Below, one piece after another: positions 1 through 9,090 of a DNA stretch of 64,000 nt. The stretch comes from Gammaproteobacteria bacterium. Its GTDB lineage: Bacteria > Pseudomonadota > Gammaproteobacteria > Pseudomonadales > Azotimanducaceae. The first letter of the stretch is position 1; each line of letters starts with the position of its first letter. The stretch is from the NCBI GenBank assembly GCA_026707735.1, contig JAPOWH010000010.1, positions 248,001 through 312,000 on the forward strand, written 5' to 3'. The notes beneath the pieces were generated by a model that worked only from the letters and a program-made list of their open reading frames with translations, had not been told where the DNA came from and made no database searches. The translations under genes were made by a program, and so were the position numbers.

Positions 1-259
1 TGAGGTCCAGTCCAATGCTTTTCTTGTTTCTTTGTAGCTTTACAAACGCCGCGTTCTTGTTGTATGGTTCTTCTCCGCCGTGGCCTCCAACAAATCCCGC
101 TATCGGCTTGCCTGGATAGGTTCTTGGACCACGGCTCATAGGGGCCTCTACCTTAAGTACCTGCGCTCCTAAATCGGCGAGTATTCGGGTAGCTAACGGA
201 CCCGCCCATACATGAGTCAGGTCGAGTATCCGTACATCTCTTAGTGGTCCGTTGGCCAT
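1..259 (-). CDS. Class III (CaiB/BaiF) CoA-transferase, N-terminal part
   Basis: This gene starts with ATG (complement of 257-259) and runs off the left edge, so only about 86 residues are visible. The protein begins MANGPLRDVRILDLTHVWAG and continues with PLATRILADLGAQVLKVEAP, the typical N-terminal fold of family III CoA-transferases, which move CoA between organic acids through an aspartyl-CoA intermediate. The usual NKNAAF...NKKS-GLDL stretch follows just before the edge. The stop of the upstream gene lies 15 bases before this start, so the two CoA-transferases are probably co-transcribed and may form a heteromeric enzyme. The catalytic Asp region lies outside the window. Substrate unknown. 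Confidence 0.85.
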   Translation of the reverse strand, partial: MANGPLRDVRILDLTHVWAGPLATRILADLGAQVLKVEAPMSRGPRTYPGKPIAGFVGGHGGEEPYNKNAAFVKLQRNKKSIGLDL

Positions 260-274
260 TTGAGATCTCGATAG

Positions 275-1279
275 TTAGACAAGGTCGGTTGAGGGAGAGG
301 ATTCATGAATCACCCAAGGAAGACGCGGCAGTTTTACTCGTTTGCCGTTTTCGAGAATACGCTCTTCCCACATTCGTCGTCTGGACAGGTGCTCATCGTC
401 GAGGACTTCGTCAAATGTAAGGATTGATCCCAAAGGTATACGACACTCAACAGCTCGCAATTGGATCTCGCTACGAGTTAGTCCAATGAGCACATTTCTG
501 GTGATTTCATGCAAGGCCTCTCGATGGTGCATTCTGCGCGCGTTCGTTATGAATCGTTCGTCGAGTACAAGCTCCGGCAGTTCGAGAAACGCGACAAACG
601 GGTCCCAAAATCCAGGAACGATGTTGATGTAGACCCACCCATCCTTGCACTCGAACATATTCGTCGGAACGACAGACCAAAAATCATTTCCGTGTCTTGA
701 GCGAACTATGTTCGCGCAATGCCACATCACAGTAGTGAATTGGCTGAGCGCCATTACAACTTCCAGCTTGCTGATGTCAATCGTATTGGGCTCGCATGCA
801 TGGCGACACGCCTGAGCTGCGGAGTACGCAAAGGCACCTGACTGAAAATCAACGAAGTGCCCTGGCAATGTGAGCGGCTCACGATCGGCGTCTCCCATCA
901 GGAAGGTGAAGCCTCCCATCGCCAGTAGTGTCGAGGAGGTAGCCTGCCAGTTTCGGTGCGGTCCAGTTCTGCCAAACGGAGTAATGGCAATCTTGACTGC
1001 GCTTGGCCATTCGTCGAGATTCCAATTATCAATGGAGTCAGCACAATCCGCGTCAAGGATGATTACGTCCGCTTCCTCTACCAAGCGTCGAATAAGAGCG
1101 GCATTTGATGTCTCAATGATTTGCTTGCCGCCATCGAGAAACGCCTTCAATGCTTCTCGAGAAACATAAGCAGGATCGCGTTCTCCAGTGTCCACTCGTA
1201 CGACATCGTGTCCTGATTGAGCGAATAGGCGCCCGCAATACCCAGCCGCATACCCCCCAATTTCCACAATCTTGTCCAT
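275..1279 (-). CDS. CaiB/BaiF family CoA-transferase-like protein, probably non-catalytic partner
   Basis: A 334-residue member of the class III CoA-transferase family, shorter than the usual ~400. The N-terminus (VEIGGYAAGYCGRLFAQSG) and the FGRTGP motif near residue 100 are family hallmarks. The block that normally reads (Y)D-x-x-x-Q-A-x-x-G, with the Asp that forms the acyl anhydride, reads TSSTLLAMGG here, so the Asp position appears to be Ser. In known heteromeric family III enzymes such as BbsE/BbsF, one subunit can lack activity. The next gene downstream on this strand is a second CoA-transferase 15 bases away, which supports a two-subunit enzyme (inference). The gap to the upstream enoyl-CoA hydratase gene is 165 bases. 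Confidence 0.8.
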   Translation of the reverse strand: MDKIVEIGGYAAGYCGRLFAQSGHDVVRVDTGERDPAYVSREALKAFLDGGKQIIETSNAALIRRLVEEADVIILDADCADSIDNWNLDEWPSAVKIAITPFGRTGPHRNWQATSSTLLAMGGFTFLMGDADREPLTLPGHFVDFQSGAFAYSAAQACRHACEPNTIDISKLEVVMALSQFTTVMWHCANIVRSRHGNDFWSVVPTNMFECKDGWVYINIVPGFWDPFVAFLELPELVLDERFITNARRMHHREALHEITRNVLIGLTRSEIQLRAVECRIPLGSILTFDEVLDDEHLSRRRMWEERILENGKRVKLPRLPWVIHESSPSTDLV

Positions 1280-1444
1280 TTCTTATTGTCGAAATGCGTC
1301 AAATACGTTGACACGATTCCCTAATGAACGGAGCTCCCTCAGCATTTGGAGTGTGCACTGGTTTTTGTTTCTAGGCTGGCAGCAACCTATTGCTTGTCGA
1401 GTACTGACACTAGCGGAGACCATCTCCAAGCTGGCCGTAGCCGA

Positions 1445-2404
1445 TTAATTTGCAATTTCGTCAATTAGTCCCCACGCAAGGGCAGTCTCAGCCGAAATAC
1501 GGTCCCCTGTCAGACCCATCCACGCCAATCGATGCCTCCCTATTCTGCGAAGCATACTTGCCGTTCCACCGGCACCCGGCACTAGACCCATTCTTACCTC
1601 AGGTAGCTGGAATTGCGCATGCGGCGACGAAACTACCCGGGCTGAAAACGATGGAACCTCAATTCCGGCTCCTATGCACGCGCCGTGCACGTTAACCGTC
1701 ACTCGGTCGCGAAGTGCCTCGATTAGTCTTCCAGCGTTGCGCACGGTCCGCGAAACGTGCGCAATTCCCGCGTCCCGCGCACTGCCAAACTCATCCAAGT
1801 CTCCACCAGAGCAGAATGAGGGGCCGTTACCCCTTAGTCGAACATGCTCAATGGATCGATCCTCCAAAGACAGTGCCAATCCTTCGCATAAGGCGTCACG
1901 CATTGATGACGACCACGCGTTGTGCTTTTCAGGTCGATTCAAAATCAATTCAAGCACCGGTCCAGTTCGTTCAACCAAGACGACGGGGTCGCAATCGCTA
2001 GCCTCTGCAACTGGGCCGCCACGAGTCTTAAGCCATGCCAAGAATTCGTTGCAGTGTTGGAGCGTTGAGTATGTCAGCGACTCGGCTTGAAGCGCGTCGT
2101 CGATCGAACACTTCTCGTTGTGGCGCAGCAACTGAACATACATTGTCGAAGCAATCGGTCGTTCTGCAATCGCTTGCGCAATGTCTCGAAGTTCTTCCCG
2201 AGTGTCGACTATTACGTCGGCACAGGGGTGGGGATTGTGAGAATCGCCTACCGCAATCACTGGACACGCCGGAGAAATAGCCCAAGATTCATCGGATTCG
2301 TCAAGCTCTATCTCAAGATGGGTGATGCCATTGAAGACGCAAAAATCCTCTACTGCAGACGGATTCCGCAAGAGTCTAGACAGAGGTGTCGGATTGGCGG
2401 CCAC
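1445..2404 (-). CDS. Enoyl-CoA hydratase/isomerase with ~140-residue N-terminal extension
   Basis: The C-terminal ~180 residues form a crotonase domain: LILNRPEKHNAWS, the oxyanion-hole segment FCSGGDLDEF, GAGIEVPSF with the first catalytic Glu, and LPEVRMGLVPGAGGT with the second. Both glutamates used by hydratases are present, so hydration of an enoyl-CoA is plausible. The first ~140 residues are not crotonase. They contain DALQAESLTYSTLQHCNEF, a stretch I associate with a subgroup of longer crotonases, but the role of this part is not known to me. The gene lies upstream of the paired CoA-transferases on the same strand and is divergent from the amidohydrolase with only 45 bases between starts. 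Confidence 0.82.
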   Translation of the reverse strand: MAANPTPLSRLLRNPSAVEDFCVFNGITHLEIELDESDESWAISPACPVIAVGDSHNPHPCADVIVDTREELRDIAQAIAERPIASTMYVQLLRHNEKCSIDDALQAESLTYSTLQHCNEFLAWLKTRGGPVAEASDCDPVVLVERTGPVLELILNRPEKHNAWSSSMRDALCEGLALSLEDRSIEHVRLRGNGPSFCSGGDLDEFGSARDAGIAHVSRTVRNAGRLIEALRDRVTVNVHGACIGAGIEVPSFSARVVSSPHAQFQLPEVRMGLVPGAGGTASMLRRIGRHRLAWMGLTGDRISAETALAWGLIDEIAN

Positions 2405-2449
2405 TATTCCGGCAAGGTAATCCGTTGAACTCGTAATAGCACTGATTGC

Positions 2450-3889
2450 ATGATAGATTACATTCTCACACCAAAAATACCTGCTATACGAGCAAGCATT
2501 GTGTCAGTGCGAGAGAAATCGGGCAGTTTGCTTTTTCAAAACGCCGAAATCAGCGATGATTCGGTTGTAGACGTTCGATGTCGAAATGGACTAATAGAAG
2601 AAGTGGGGCATTCGCTTGACCCGCAGGTTCAAGACCGAGTCATCGAGGCCAACCGCTGCGCCTTGATTCCCGGTCTGCACGATCATCACATGCACCTTCT
2701 TTCTTTAGCGGCGCAACTGTCGTCCGTCGCATGCGGTCCACCCGAAGTGAGGAACTTCGACGAGTTGGCGTCGGCGTTGGAGTCTGTCAGCGGCGTTGAC
2801 TGGATCCGAGGAGTTGGCTATCACGAGTCGGTGGCTGGCGACTTGGATCGGGCGACATTGGACTCCTTGTGCCCAGACCGACCGGTTAGGGTTCAGCATC
2901 GATCCGGAAGACTTTGGACTTTGAATACCCAGGCACTCAAGGAGCTGGGATTGGATGTGAATGGAGACGGTCAAATGTATCGCATGGATGACGCGCTTAA
3001 AGACGTTTTCCCTCCGTTAGATTCGTTGCGAGAAGATGTCTCACGAGTTGGCGATCACCTGTTGTCGATGGGGGTCACTGGAGTTACCGACGCAACACCG
3101 TTCAACGACGAAGAAACCCGCGACCTGATTCGCGGTTTGGTGGGAAGCCGGCTCCGGATCTTTCTGATGGGAAACGAGAATCTGAGTGAGGGTCCACGCA
3201 AACTACTCATCGACGACTACGACTTACCACCCATCGAGTCCTTTGAGGGACGCATTGCTGATGCGCACGCTTGTGGCAGGCCAGTCGCTATTCATTGCGT
3301 TTCTCGTGTCGAACTGGTCTTTGCTTTGTCCGCTCTGAAGGCTGTGGGAACGGTGCCCGGTGATCGCATAGAACATGCCTCAGTCGTAGAGGAGGACACT
3401 TTGAACATCATGCAGGAGTTAGATCTAACCGTTGTCACTCAGCCAAATTTCATTTTGGAGCGGGGAGATCAATATGTCCAGGACTTGAGATCTGATGAGC
3501 ACGCATCACTCTTTCGACTGCGCGGTTTGTTGGATGCAGGGCTGAGAGTCGGTGGTGGAACAGATGCACCGTTTGGATCCTGCAATCCGTGGGTAGCTAT
3601 GTGGGCCGCAGTCAATCGAACCACTCGCGCTGGCCGGGTTATTGGAACACGAGAAGCCATCGATCCGGCCCGAGCGCTCGAGCTGTTCACTACCAGACCG
3701 GAATCTCCGGGTGGGCTATCTCGTCGCGTGGGTGCTGGCGAAGCTGCCGACTTGTGCCTATTGAACAAACCTTGGTCCTGCGCGTGCAAGGACCTCTCAA
3801 CGAACCACGTTCGGTTAACTGTTGTTGCCGGAGATGTGGTGTATGGACTTAAGGCAGACCAATTGCGCGGTTCGGCCAGCAATGTCTAG
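2450..3889 (+). CDS. Amidohydrolase family 3 (YtcJ-like) metal-dependent hydrolase
   Basis: Around residue 75 the sequence PGLHDHHMHLLSL carries the HxH metal motif of the amidohydrolase superfamily. Later come AIHCVSR and GDRIEHASVV with further metal-ligand histidines, and GGGTDAPFGSCNPW with the C-terminal Asp. The IEHA and TDAPF segments and overall size (up to 479 residues) fit the YtcJ/amidohydrolase-3 group of exoenzyme-like amidases or N-acyl hydrolases. The exact start is uncertain: the first ~18 residues (MIDYILTPKIPAI) look unlike the family, and a GTG around 2501-2510 is possible. It is transcribed away from the acyl-CoA genes and converges on the disrupted CoA-transferase 20 bases later. 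Substrate unknown. Confidence 0.78.
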   Translation: MIDYILTPKIPAIRASIVSVREKSGSLLFQNAEISDDSVVDVRCRNGLIEEVGHSLDPQVQDRVIEANRCALIPGLHDHHMHLLSLAAQLSSVACGPPEVRNFDELASALESVSGVDWIRGVGYHESVAGDLDRATLDSLCPDRPVRVQHRSGRLWTLNTQALKELGLDVNGDGQMYRMDDALKDVFPPLDSLREDVSRVGDHLLSMGVTGVTDATPFNDEETRDLIRGLVGSRLRIFLMGNENLSEGPRKLLIDDYDLPPIESFEGRIADAHACGRPVAIHCVSRVELVFALSALKAVGTVPGDRIEHASVVEEDTLNIMQELDLTVVTQPNFILERGDQYVQDLRSDEHASLFRLRGLLDAGLRVGGGTDAPFGSCNPWVAMWAAVNRTTRAGRVIGTREAIDPARALELFTTRPESPGGLSRRVGAGEAADLCLLNKPWSCACKDLSTNHVRLTVVAGDVVYGLKADQLRGSASNV

Positions 3890-3909
3890 TACAAGCAACG
3901 TTTATTGGG

Positions 3910-5109
3910 CTACTCAACGACTCCATCGTTCTTGAGTTTGGCGAATCTACCTTCGTCGATTGCAAGATCTTGCAACAAGACTTCCTGCGTGTGCTGACCA
4001 AGCAAAGGAGCTGCTTTGAGTTCCACTTCCGATTCGGACATTCTTGGCGCAAATCCAAGTAGCGGAACCTCCCCATGACCAGGATGTTCAACCATCTTCA
4101 CGAAGTTGCGCTGAGTCAAATGAGGGTCCCTGTGTAGTTCTCTGGTGTCCAAAATTGCCGAGCACGGGACTCCAGCTTCACCAAGCGTTTGCATGGCTTC
4201 GTGCTTGGAGCGCTCCGAAGTCCAACTGCACACAATGTCATAGAGTTCGTCTTTGTGGATTCTCCTAGCCGCCATGTCGGCAAAGCGTTCGTCGACAAGA
4301 AGGTCCGTACGATCCATGGCTGCGCAAAGCGCGTCCCAATGCCCTGATGTAATAGGCATGATGTAGATCCAGTCGTTTTGTTCAAACGGAGCGCAGGGAT
4401 ACATGTTCACGGGAGGCAATCCATGAATATTGCCGGTTCGTCACGCGGCACGCGTGCCCCACTTTGAACCTGTGGCAATTCTTGTGCGCATGAAGTAGGT
4501 CATAGCTTCCTGCATCGACACTTCTATGCATTGTCCCTTGCCGGTGTTGATCCGTTGAATGTAGGCGGCAAGTATGGCCATCGCAAGCTGAATTCCAGAT
4601 CCTGAATCACCCGTTGTTGGACCGGGAACAATCGGAGGCCCATCCGGCTCTCCCGTTACTGACAAAGCACCCGCGGCGGCTTGTGCAACCATGTCGTAGC
4701 ACTTGAATTTTGAGTAGGGACCGCTCAAACCGAATCCTTTGAGGCGCGCGTAAATCAAATTGGGATGAATTGCCTTGAGAGTGTCATAGTCAATCTCGAG
4801 TTTCTCCACAACGCCTGGCCCATAGTTTTCTACAAACACATCAAACTTGGGAACTAGGTCAAGGAGAATTTCTCTTCCTACTTCGCTTTGAAGATTCAGG
4901 ACAACGGAGCGCTTGTTGGCATTCCAATTGCAGAAGTAGGACGAATAGGCTTGTTCGGAAGTTAGACCAACCGCTCGCCCTGGATCCCCGTGTCCCGGCG
5001 CTTCGATCTTGACCACATCTGCTCCAAGCCACGCGAGAGCTTGAGTGCACGACGTGCCAGCCTCGTATTGAGTCATGTCAAGAATTCTGAGTCCGTCCAA
5101 AGCTGGCAT
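3910..5109 (-). pseudogene. Class III CoA-transferase interrupted by one in-frame TGA
   Basis: Two open stretches in the same reading frame together make a full-length ~399-codon family III CoA-transferase. Codons 1-222 (5109 down to 4444) carry ILDMTQYEAGTSCTQALAWL, the NANKRSVVLNL motif, FGLSGPYS and CYDMVAQAAAGALS with the catalytic Asp. The frame then meets a TGA at 4441-4443 and continues at once with RTGNIHGLPP and NMYPCAPF, the expected family continuation, to a TAG at 3910. A CGA-to-TGA change would explain this. UGA is used as an ordinary stop by many genes here, so recoding is unlikely. It is either a recent pseudogene or a sequencing error. The downstream half has an internal ATG/GTG but no reason to be functional alone. 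Confidence 0.82.
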
Positions 5110-5280
5110 ATGAGATTTACCTAGCGAGATTTACTGTGTTGGGATCGCCGAGACGCCGCACAACGGCTAGCTGAAGCAAGCTAGATGTTACAAGCTTCGC
5201 ATTGTTGTTTCTCGCGATCAGAGTTCGTGGCATAGCGGTTTCAGCCCCGGAGAACAAATGCTTCGGTGGTTCACTGATCA

Positions 5281-6138
5281 CTAGCTCTTCGCGTTTGATC
5301 GATTGATTTTGACGAAGGGAATGAGCATGGGGGTAGATTGTTTGTAGGTCTCGTAGTCAGGATATTTCGATGACGATATCGTCTCTGTCAATGGAATCGA
5401 TCCTGCAAATAGGGCAATGAGCGCGATACATCCCAATCCCGTCCAGTGAAACCAGATTCCCGATGCCGCAACGCCAAAGAGATAAAACGAGCACCACAAT
5501 GCCATCTCGCACAGATAGTTGGGATGGCGGCAATAGTGATACAAGCCATGCCTCAAGAACGGTTCTAAGGGTTGTTCGCCCGCGGCAAGTCGCTTTTTCT
5601 TGTCTTCCTGGAATCGCCACATTTGCTCATCCGCGACGGTTTCCCCCACAAAAAAGACAAAAAACAGCGCGGCGGCAACAAGATCCAGCACGCCGAGCGG
5701 CTCGCCTTGTTCGAGCCAAGCCAAATGAATGGGCGACGTAAATAGCCAAATGATGAGCATTTGGCCTGGCGCAACGAAGGTTATATTGAGTGCTTGAAAT
5801 CCAATTGGACCCATTCGTTCCTTAACAACTGCCCAACGGTAATCTTCGCCTCCGCGCCAATACCCACCTTTTCGTGCGAAATTGAAAGTTAACCGTACTG
5901 ACCAAAGACCGACGAGAGCGGTCATTAATGCAACGCGGGGAGATTGAAAGTTGACCGACGCCGCCACAATCAGGCAGTAGAGCAATGGGCAAATGGACCA
6001 ACTGCGATCAATCCAAGAGTATTCCCTCGTTACAACAGACAGGATCCATATGAGGGCCGCGAGAACTATGCATAGGTCCAAAGCTGTTCCCATGGGAGTT
6101 CCTGCAAGCGGATGTCTAAATAAGCTGAAATCGAACAT
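5281..6138 (-). CDS. DUF1295 / steroid 5-alpha-reductase-like membrane protein
   Basis: A polytopic membrane protein of about 285 residues. The segments YSWIDRSWSICPL, GLWSVRLTFNFARKGGYW, GGEDYRWAVV and HGLYHYCRHPNYLCEM are the DUF1295 signature, related to isoprenylcysteine methyltransferases and steroid 5-alpha reductases. The CRHPNY...E motif is the likely cofactor-binding site. I chose the ATG at 6138 (MFDFSLFRHPLAG) because AAGAGAAAG lies just upstream, although the frame is open to an ATG at 6219. Five or more hydrophobic segments are visible. The reaction is not known; reduction of a lipid or isoprenoid double bond is possible from the family. Confidence 0.8.
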   Translation of the reverse strand: MFDFSLFRHPLAGTPMGTALDLCIVLAALIWILSVVTREYSWIDRSWSICPLLYCLIVAASVNFQSPRVALMTALVGLWSVRLTFNFARKGGYWRGGEDYRWAVVKERMGPIGFQALNITFVAPGQMLIIWLFTSPIHLAWLEQGEPLGVLDLVAAALFFVFFVGETVADEQMWRFQEDKKKRLAAGEQPLEPFLRHGLYHYCRHPNYLCEMALWCSFYLFGVAASGIWFHWTGLGCIALIALFAGSIPLTETISSSKYPDYETYKQSTPMLIPFVKINRSNAKS

Positions 6139-6298
6139 GGGCTTTCTCTTGTCGAGTGAGTGACAATTACACGAAATCTGAACATCGACAACAATAGCAC
6201 TGCCAAATTCGATGTTCATGGTTGAGCATCTTTGACGCTGGTAGCATTAGTTGTAGCTACTTTTATTGGCTTGCGTGCTTTCGCTAGTTGAGGTTTCG

Positions 6299-6982
6299 AT
6301 GTCGATCCAAGACGAATTGATTATTGAGCAGATTGAAATTGGACCAATGGCGAATTTTTGCTACATCGTGGGCTCTCGCGAAACCCGTGAGGTTGCCCTC
6401 GTTGATCCTGCTTGGGATATCGACAGCCTGTTGGATCGCATCGATCATAGCGACTACCAGCTAGTGGCTGCGCTTGCCACGCACTACCATCCAGATCATG
6501 TTGGAGGAGGAATGAAAGGCTCCAATATCGCAGGAGTTGCTGAACTTGTCGGCAAGCGGCCAGTCAAGGTCTACGCCAATAAGCATGAGTCTGACGGTGT
6601 AAAGCGAGTAACCGAACTTTCCGATTCAGACATAGTTAGCGTTGAATCCGGAGACTTCCTTGACGTTGGACCGGTGCGGATTGAGTTTCTCCACACTCCA
6701 GGACACACGCCGGGCTCCCAGTGTTTTCGAATTCGCAACACTGTTGTTTCGGGGGACACTCTATTTATTGACGGGTGCGGTCGCGTGGATCTTCCAGGAT
6801 CCAATAAGGAGGATATGTTCCACAGCCTCCAAAAGCTCAAGTCTCTGCCAAGCGATACCCTTGTGCTTCCCGGCCACAACTACAGCGCCGTGCCCAATGC
6901 GACCATCGCTGAAGTTAGGTCCTACAATTCATACCTATCGATTCGCGATCTGGAAACTTGGCACCACATCATGGGCCACTAA
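6299..6982 (+). CDS. MBL-fold metallo-hydrolase (glyoxalase II / persulfide dioxygenase-like)
   Basis: A metallo-beta-lactamase-fold protein. The metal motif THYHPDHVGGG (H-x-H-x-D-H), the second-site TPGHTPGSQ, the Asp in SGDTLFI and the final LPGHNY histidine are all present in the usual order, with GCGRVDLPG between them as in glyoxalase II and ETHE1-like proteins. Start taken at ATG 6299 (MSIQDELIIEQ), preceded by TTGAGG; the frame is open further upstream to 6266. Length is about 227 residues. It is divergent from the DUF1295 gene and 135 bases upstream of ssb. Specific substrate (a glutathione thioester, a persulfide or other) cannot be told from sequence alone. Confidence 0.85.
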   Translation: MSIQDELIIEQIEIGPMANFCYIVGSRETREVALVDPAWDIDSLLDRIDHSDYQLVAALATHYHPDHVGGGMKGSNIAGVAELVGKRPVKVYANKHESDGVKRVTELSDSDIVSVESGDFLDVGPVRIEFLHTPGHTPGSQCFRIRNTVVSGDTLFIDGCGRVDLPGSNKEDMFHSLQKLKSLPSDTLVLPGHNYSAVPNATIAEVRSYNSYLSIRDLETWHHIMGH

Positions 6983-7117
6983 CACGTCGATTGCGGGCAA
7001 AACACCTGAACGTGTAGTATCGAGAAATTGCCCAGGATGGCATGTATCCCCATGCTTCTCGGAGCGAAAGTACATGGGCTAATATAGTTGCCGACAAACT
7101 CTTGATTCGTTAGGCAT

Positions 7118-7654
7118 ATGGCTCGAAGTCTTAATAAGGTCATGGTTCTTGGCAACCTTGGTGCAGACCCCGAAACAAGATTTACGAATAGTGGCACTCC
7201 AATTGCACGATTTAGGATTGCAACAACGCGACGCTGGCAAGACTCGCGCACCGATGAGTGGCGAGAGGAAACCGACTGGCACGACGTCGTTTGCTTTGGC
7301 CGCACAGCAGAAGTAGCAGGGGAATACTTGCAGAAAGGTCGGCAATGCTTTGTGGAGGGCGAACTGCGCACCAATTCGTGGGAACGTGACGGTGAACGCC
7401 ACTTCCGTACGGAAATCCATGCACGCAACCTGATTTTATTGGGAGGATCTGGTGGCCAATCTAGGGGTGGTGGCTATGGCGGTTCGCCCCCAAGGGGAGG
7501 CGGTGGTAGCGGCACTTCGGGAGCATCGGACGATGGCTACGGTCGAAGGAACGAGCGCTACGGCGAAGGGTCAAGACGTAGTGGGACTCAGCCGGATACT
7601 CCAAGCGGCTCAAGCGATTCCTTTGACGATCTTGATGACGACATACCGTTTTAA
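7118..7654 (+). CDS. ssb: Single-stranded DNA-binding protein
   Basis: A 178-residue SSB. The OB-fold domain (residues 1-~110) has MARSLNKVMVLGNLGADPE, TRRWQDSRTDEWREETDWH and FVEGELRTNSW. A glycine/serine-rich linker follows, and the acidic tail ends DLDDDIPF, the conserved tip that docks partner proteins such as RecO, PriA and exonuclease I. It binds ssDNA as a tetramer during replication and repair. The stop codon overlaps the stop of the convergent VOC gene. I saw no clear LexA-type CTG-N10-CAG box upstream. Confidence 0.97.
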   Translation: MARSLNKVMVLGNLGADPETRFTNSGTPIARFRIATTRRWQDSRTDEWREETDWHDVVCFGRTAEVAGEYLQKGRQCFVEGELRTNSWERDGERHFRTEIHARNLILLGGSGGQSRGGGYGGSPPRGGGGSGTSGASDDGYGRRNERYGEGSRRSGTQPDTPSGSSDSFDDLDDDIPF

Positions 7655-8064
7655 TCAGGTTTCGGATAGCAAATGAACTCGATTAGATTCGTGTCGGGAT
7701 CCCTCGCGTAGACACTAGTGCCGATGTCGTTTCCGTTGCGTCTTCCCCCTTGACGGGAAACGGGTCCCTCCACAATCGGTAATGCAATTTCTTTCAAGTG
7801 GGCTATCAAGGAACCAACCGAACCGGACCACACAAAACATAGGTCGCCACACCCAGGCACGGCGTTCTTAGCCCGAAGTCCGAAACGGGTGTCCTCCCAA
7901 AGACTGGGCGAATGAAAATTTATTTTTTGGTTGTGCAGATTCGCAGAGTAGAGCTTGGGTTTGAGCGAACTATCGATATGGAATCCCAGCGATTCATAGA
8001 ACTGGAGCATCGCGTCAACGTTCCGTATAGGCAGGGCAACGTGGTCAATTGATTCAATCTTCAT
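7651..8064 (-). CDS. VOC family protein (glyoxalase/bleomycin-resistance type)
   Basis: A single-domain 137-residue vicinal-oxygen-chelate protein. The start IDHVALPIRNVDAMLQFYES is the classic first beta-alpha unit with the metal-binding His, and the end VYARDPDTNLIEFICYP gives the Glu near the C-terminus. This matches small glyoxalase I-like or lactoylglutathione-lyase-like proteins. It is convergent with ssb; the two stop codons overlap (7651-7654). No substrate can be assigned. Confidence 0.85.
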   Translation of the reverse strand: MKIESIDHVALPIRNVDAMLQFYESLGFHIDSSLKPKLYSANLHNQKINFHSPSLWEDTRFGLRAKNAVPGCGDLCFVWSGSVGSLIAHLKEIALPIVEGPVSRQGGRRNGNDIGTSVYARDPDTNLIEFICYPKPD

Positions 8065-8168
8065 CGATCATTCCGCTAGCCGATCATCGGGCAGTATGCG
8101 AGAAGACTAACTGACTTGCAAAAGAACCCTTTTCAATTCGACTCATCGAGTGTCGGCACATCTCAATC

Positions 8169-8984
8169 GTGACGCAACTAGAAGACTATGTTCAAGTCGT
8201 AGTGCTTGCACTTGTGCAGGGACTAACTGAATTCCTGCCCATTTCCAGCTCCGCGCATTTGATTTTGCTACCCAAACTCATTGGATGGAGCGATCAAGGA
8301 CTTACGTTCGACGTTGCAACCCACTTTGGGACTTTGCTGGCAGTTGTCACATATTTCCGTTTCCGGTTGGGACAGCTAGCTTGGGGATCAATTCAAGGTA
8401 TTTTGAAGAGGGATTACAACGAAGAGCTGCAATTTGTCGTCAAACTGGTGGTGGCAACCCTTCCGATTGTTGTTGCTGGCAGTTTGGCGATGGATCTCGT
8501 CGAATCGCACCTTCGCTCGATTGTTGTAATTGGTCTTGCCACAATAGTGTTTGCCATAGTCCTGCTGGGCGCTGACATCGCCGGCAAGAAAGAAAAACAC
8601 GAGGATGCAATTACCATTCGACACTCGTTTCTCATTGGATTGGCACAGGTTCTTGCTCTAGTTCCTGGAACTTCTCGTTCTGGCATTACGATTACAGCCG
8701 CTCTGCTGCTTGGTTTTAGTAGAACGGCGTCGGCTCGATTCTCATTCTTGCTTGCTATTCCTACGATCGCGGCAGCAGCGTGGTTGACTGGAATGGATAC
8801 GATTGGGCAGTCGGCCAATACCGATTGGACCGCCCTCGGTTTGGGTGTGCTCATATCCTTCCTGGCAGCCTACCTTTGCATAGATGCGTTTCTTAGATTC
8901 GTTGATCGAGTAGGTATGACACCGTTTGTGGTTTACAGAGCGATCATTGGCATCTTGCTACTCGGCAGCGTCACTCTTGTGTGA
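8169..8984 (+). CDS. uppP: Undecaprenyl-diphosphatase UppP/BacA
   Basis: A 271-residue polytopic inner-membrane enzyme that dephosphorylates undecaprenyl pyrophosphate, recycling the lipid carrier for peptidoglycan and other glycans. The two family motifs are clear: QGLTEFLPISSSAHLIL near residue 18 (Glu-rich catalytic motif plus SSSAH) and PGTSRSGITI near residue 165. About eight hydrophobic helices are visible. The start is GTG at 8169 with a weak ribosome binding site. It stands alone, 104 bases after the divergent VOC gene, upstream of a LON-domain gene. Confidence 0.95.
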   Translation: MTQLEDYVQVVVLALVQGLTEFLPISSSAHLILLPKLIGWSDQGLTFDVATHFGTLLAVVTYFRFRLGQLAWGSIQGILKRDYNEELQFVVKLVVATLPIVVAGSLAMDLVESHLRSIVVIGLATIVFAIVLLGADIAGKKEKHEDAITIRHSFLIGLAQVLALVPGTSRSGITITAALLLGFSRTASARFSFLLAIPTIAAAAWLTGMDTIGQSANTDWTALGLGVLISFLAAYLCIDAFLRFVDRVGMTPFVVYRAIIGILLLGSVTLV

Positions 8985-9090
8985 TAGGTTCGACGGTTCA
9001 CAGAACTCAAATGACGTACTATGGATTCAACGACCTTGGCGAGACCTGATTTTCGGGTTGTCATGCACATGGATGGGGCGCAATTGACTC

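Noticed and set aside
4441-4443. In-frame TGA as a selenocysteine codon
   Set aside because: CoA-transferases of this family do not use selenocysteine at the position before RTGN, no SECIS-like structure was evident, and no selenocysteine genes are seen; a nonsense mutation or error is simpler.
6990-7117. LexA-type operator in front of ssb
   Set aside because: No CTG-N10-CAG dyad was found in the 135-base upstream region.
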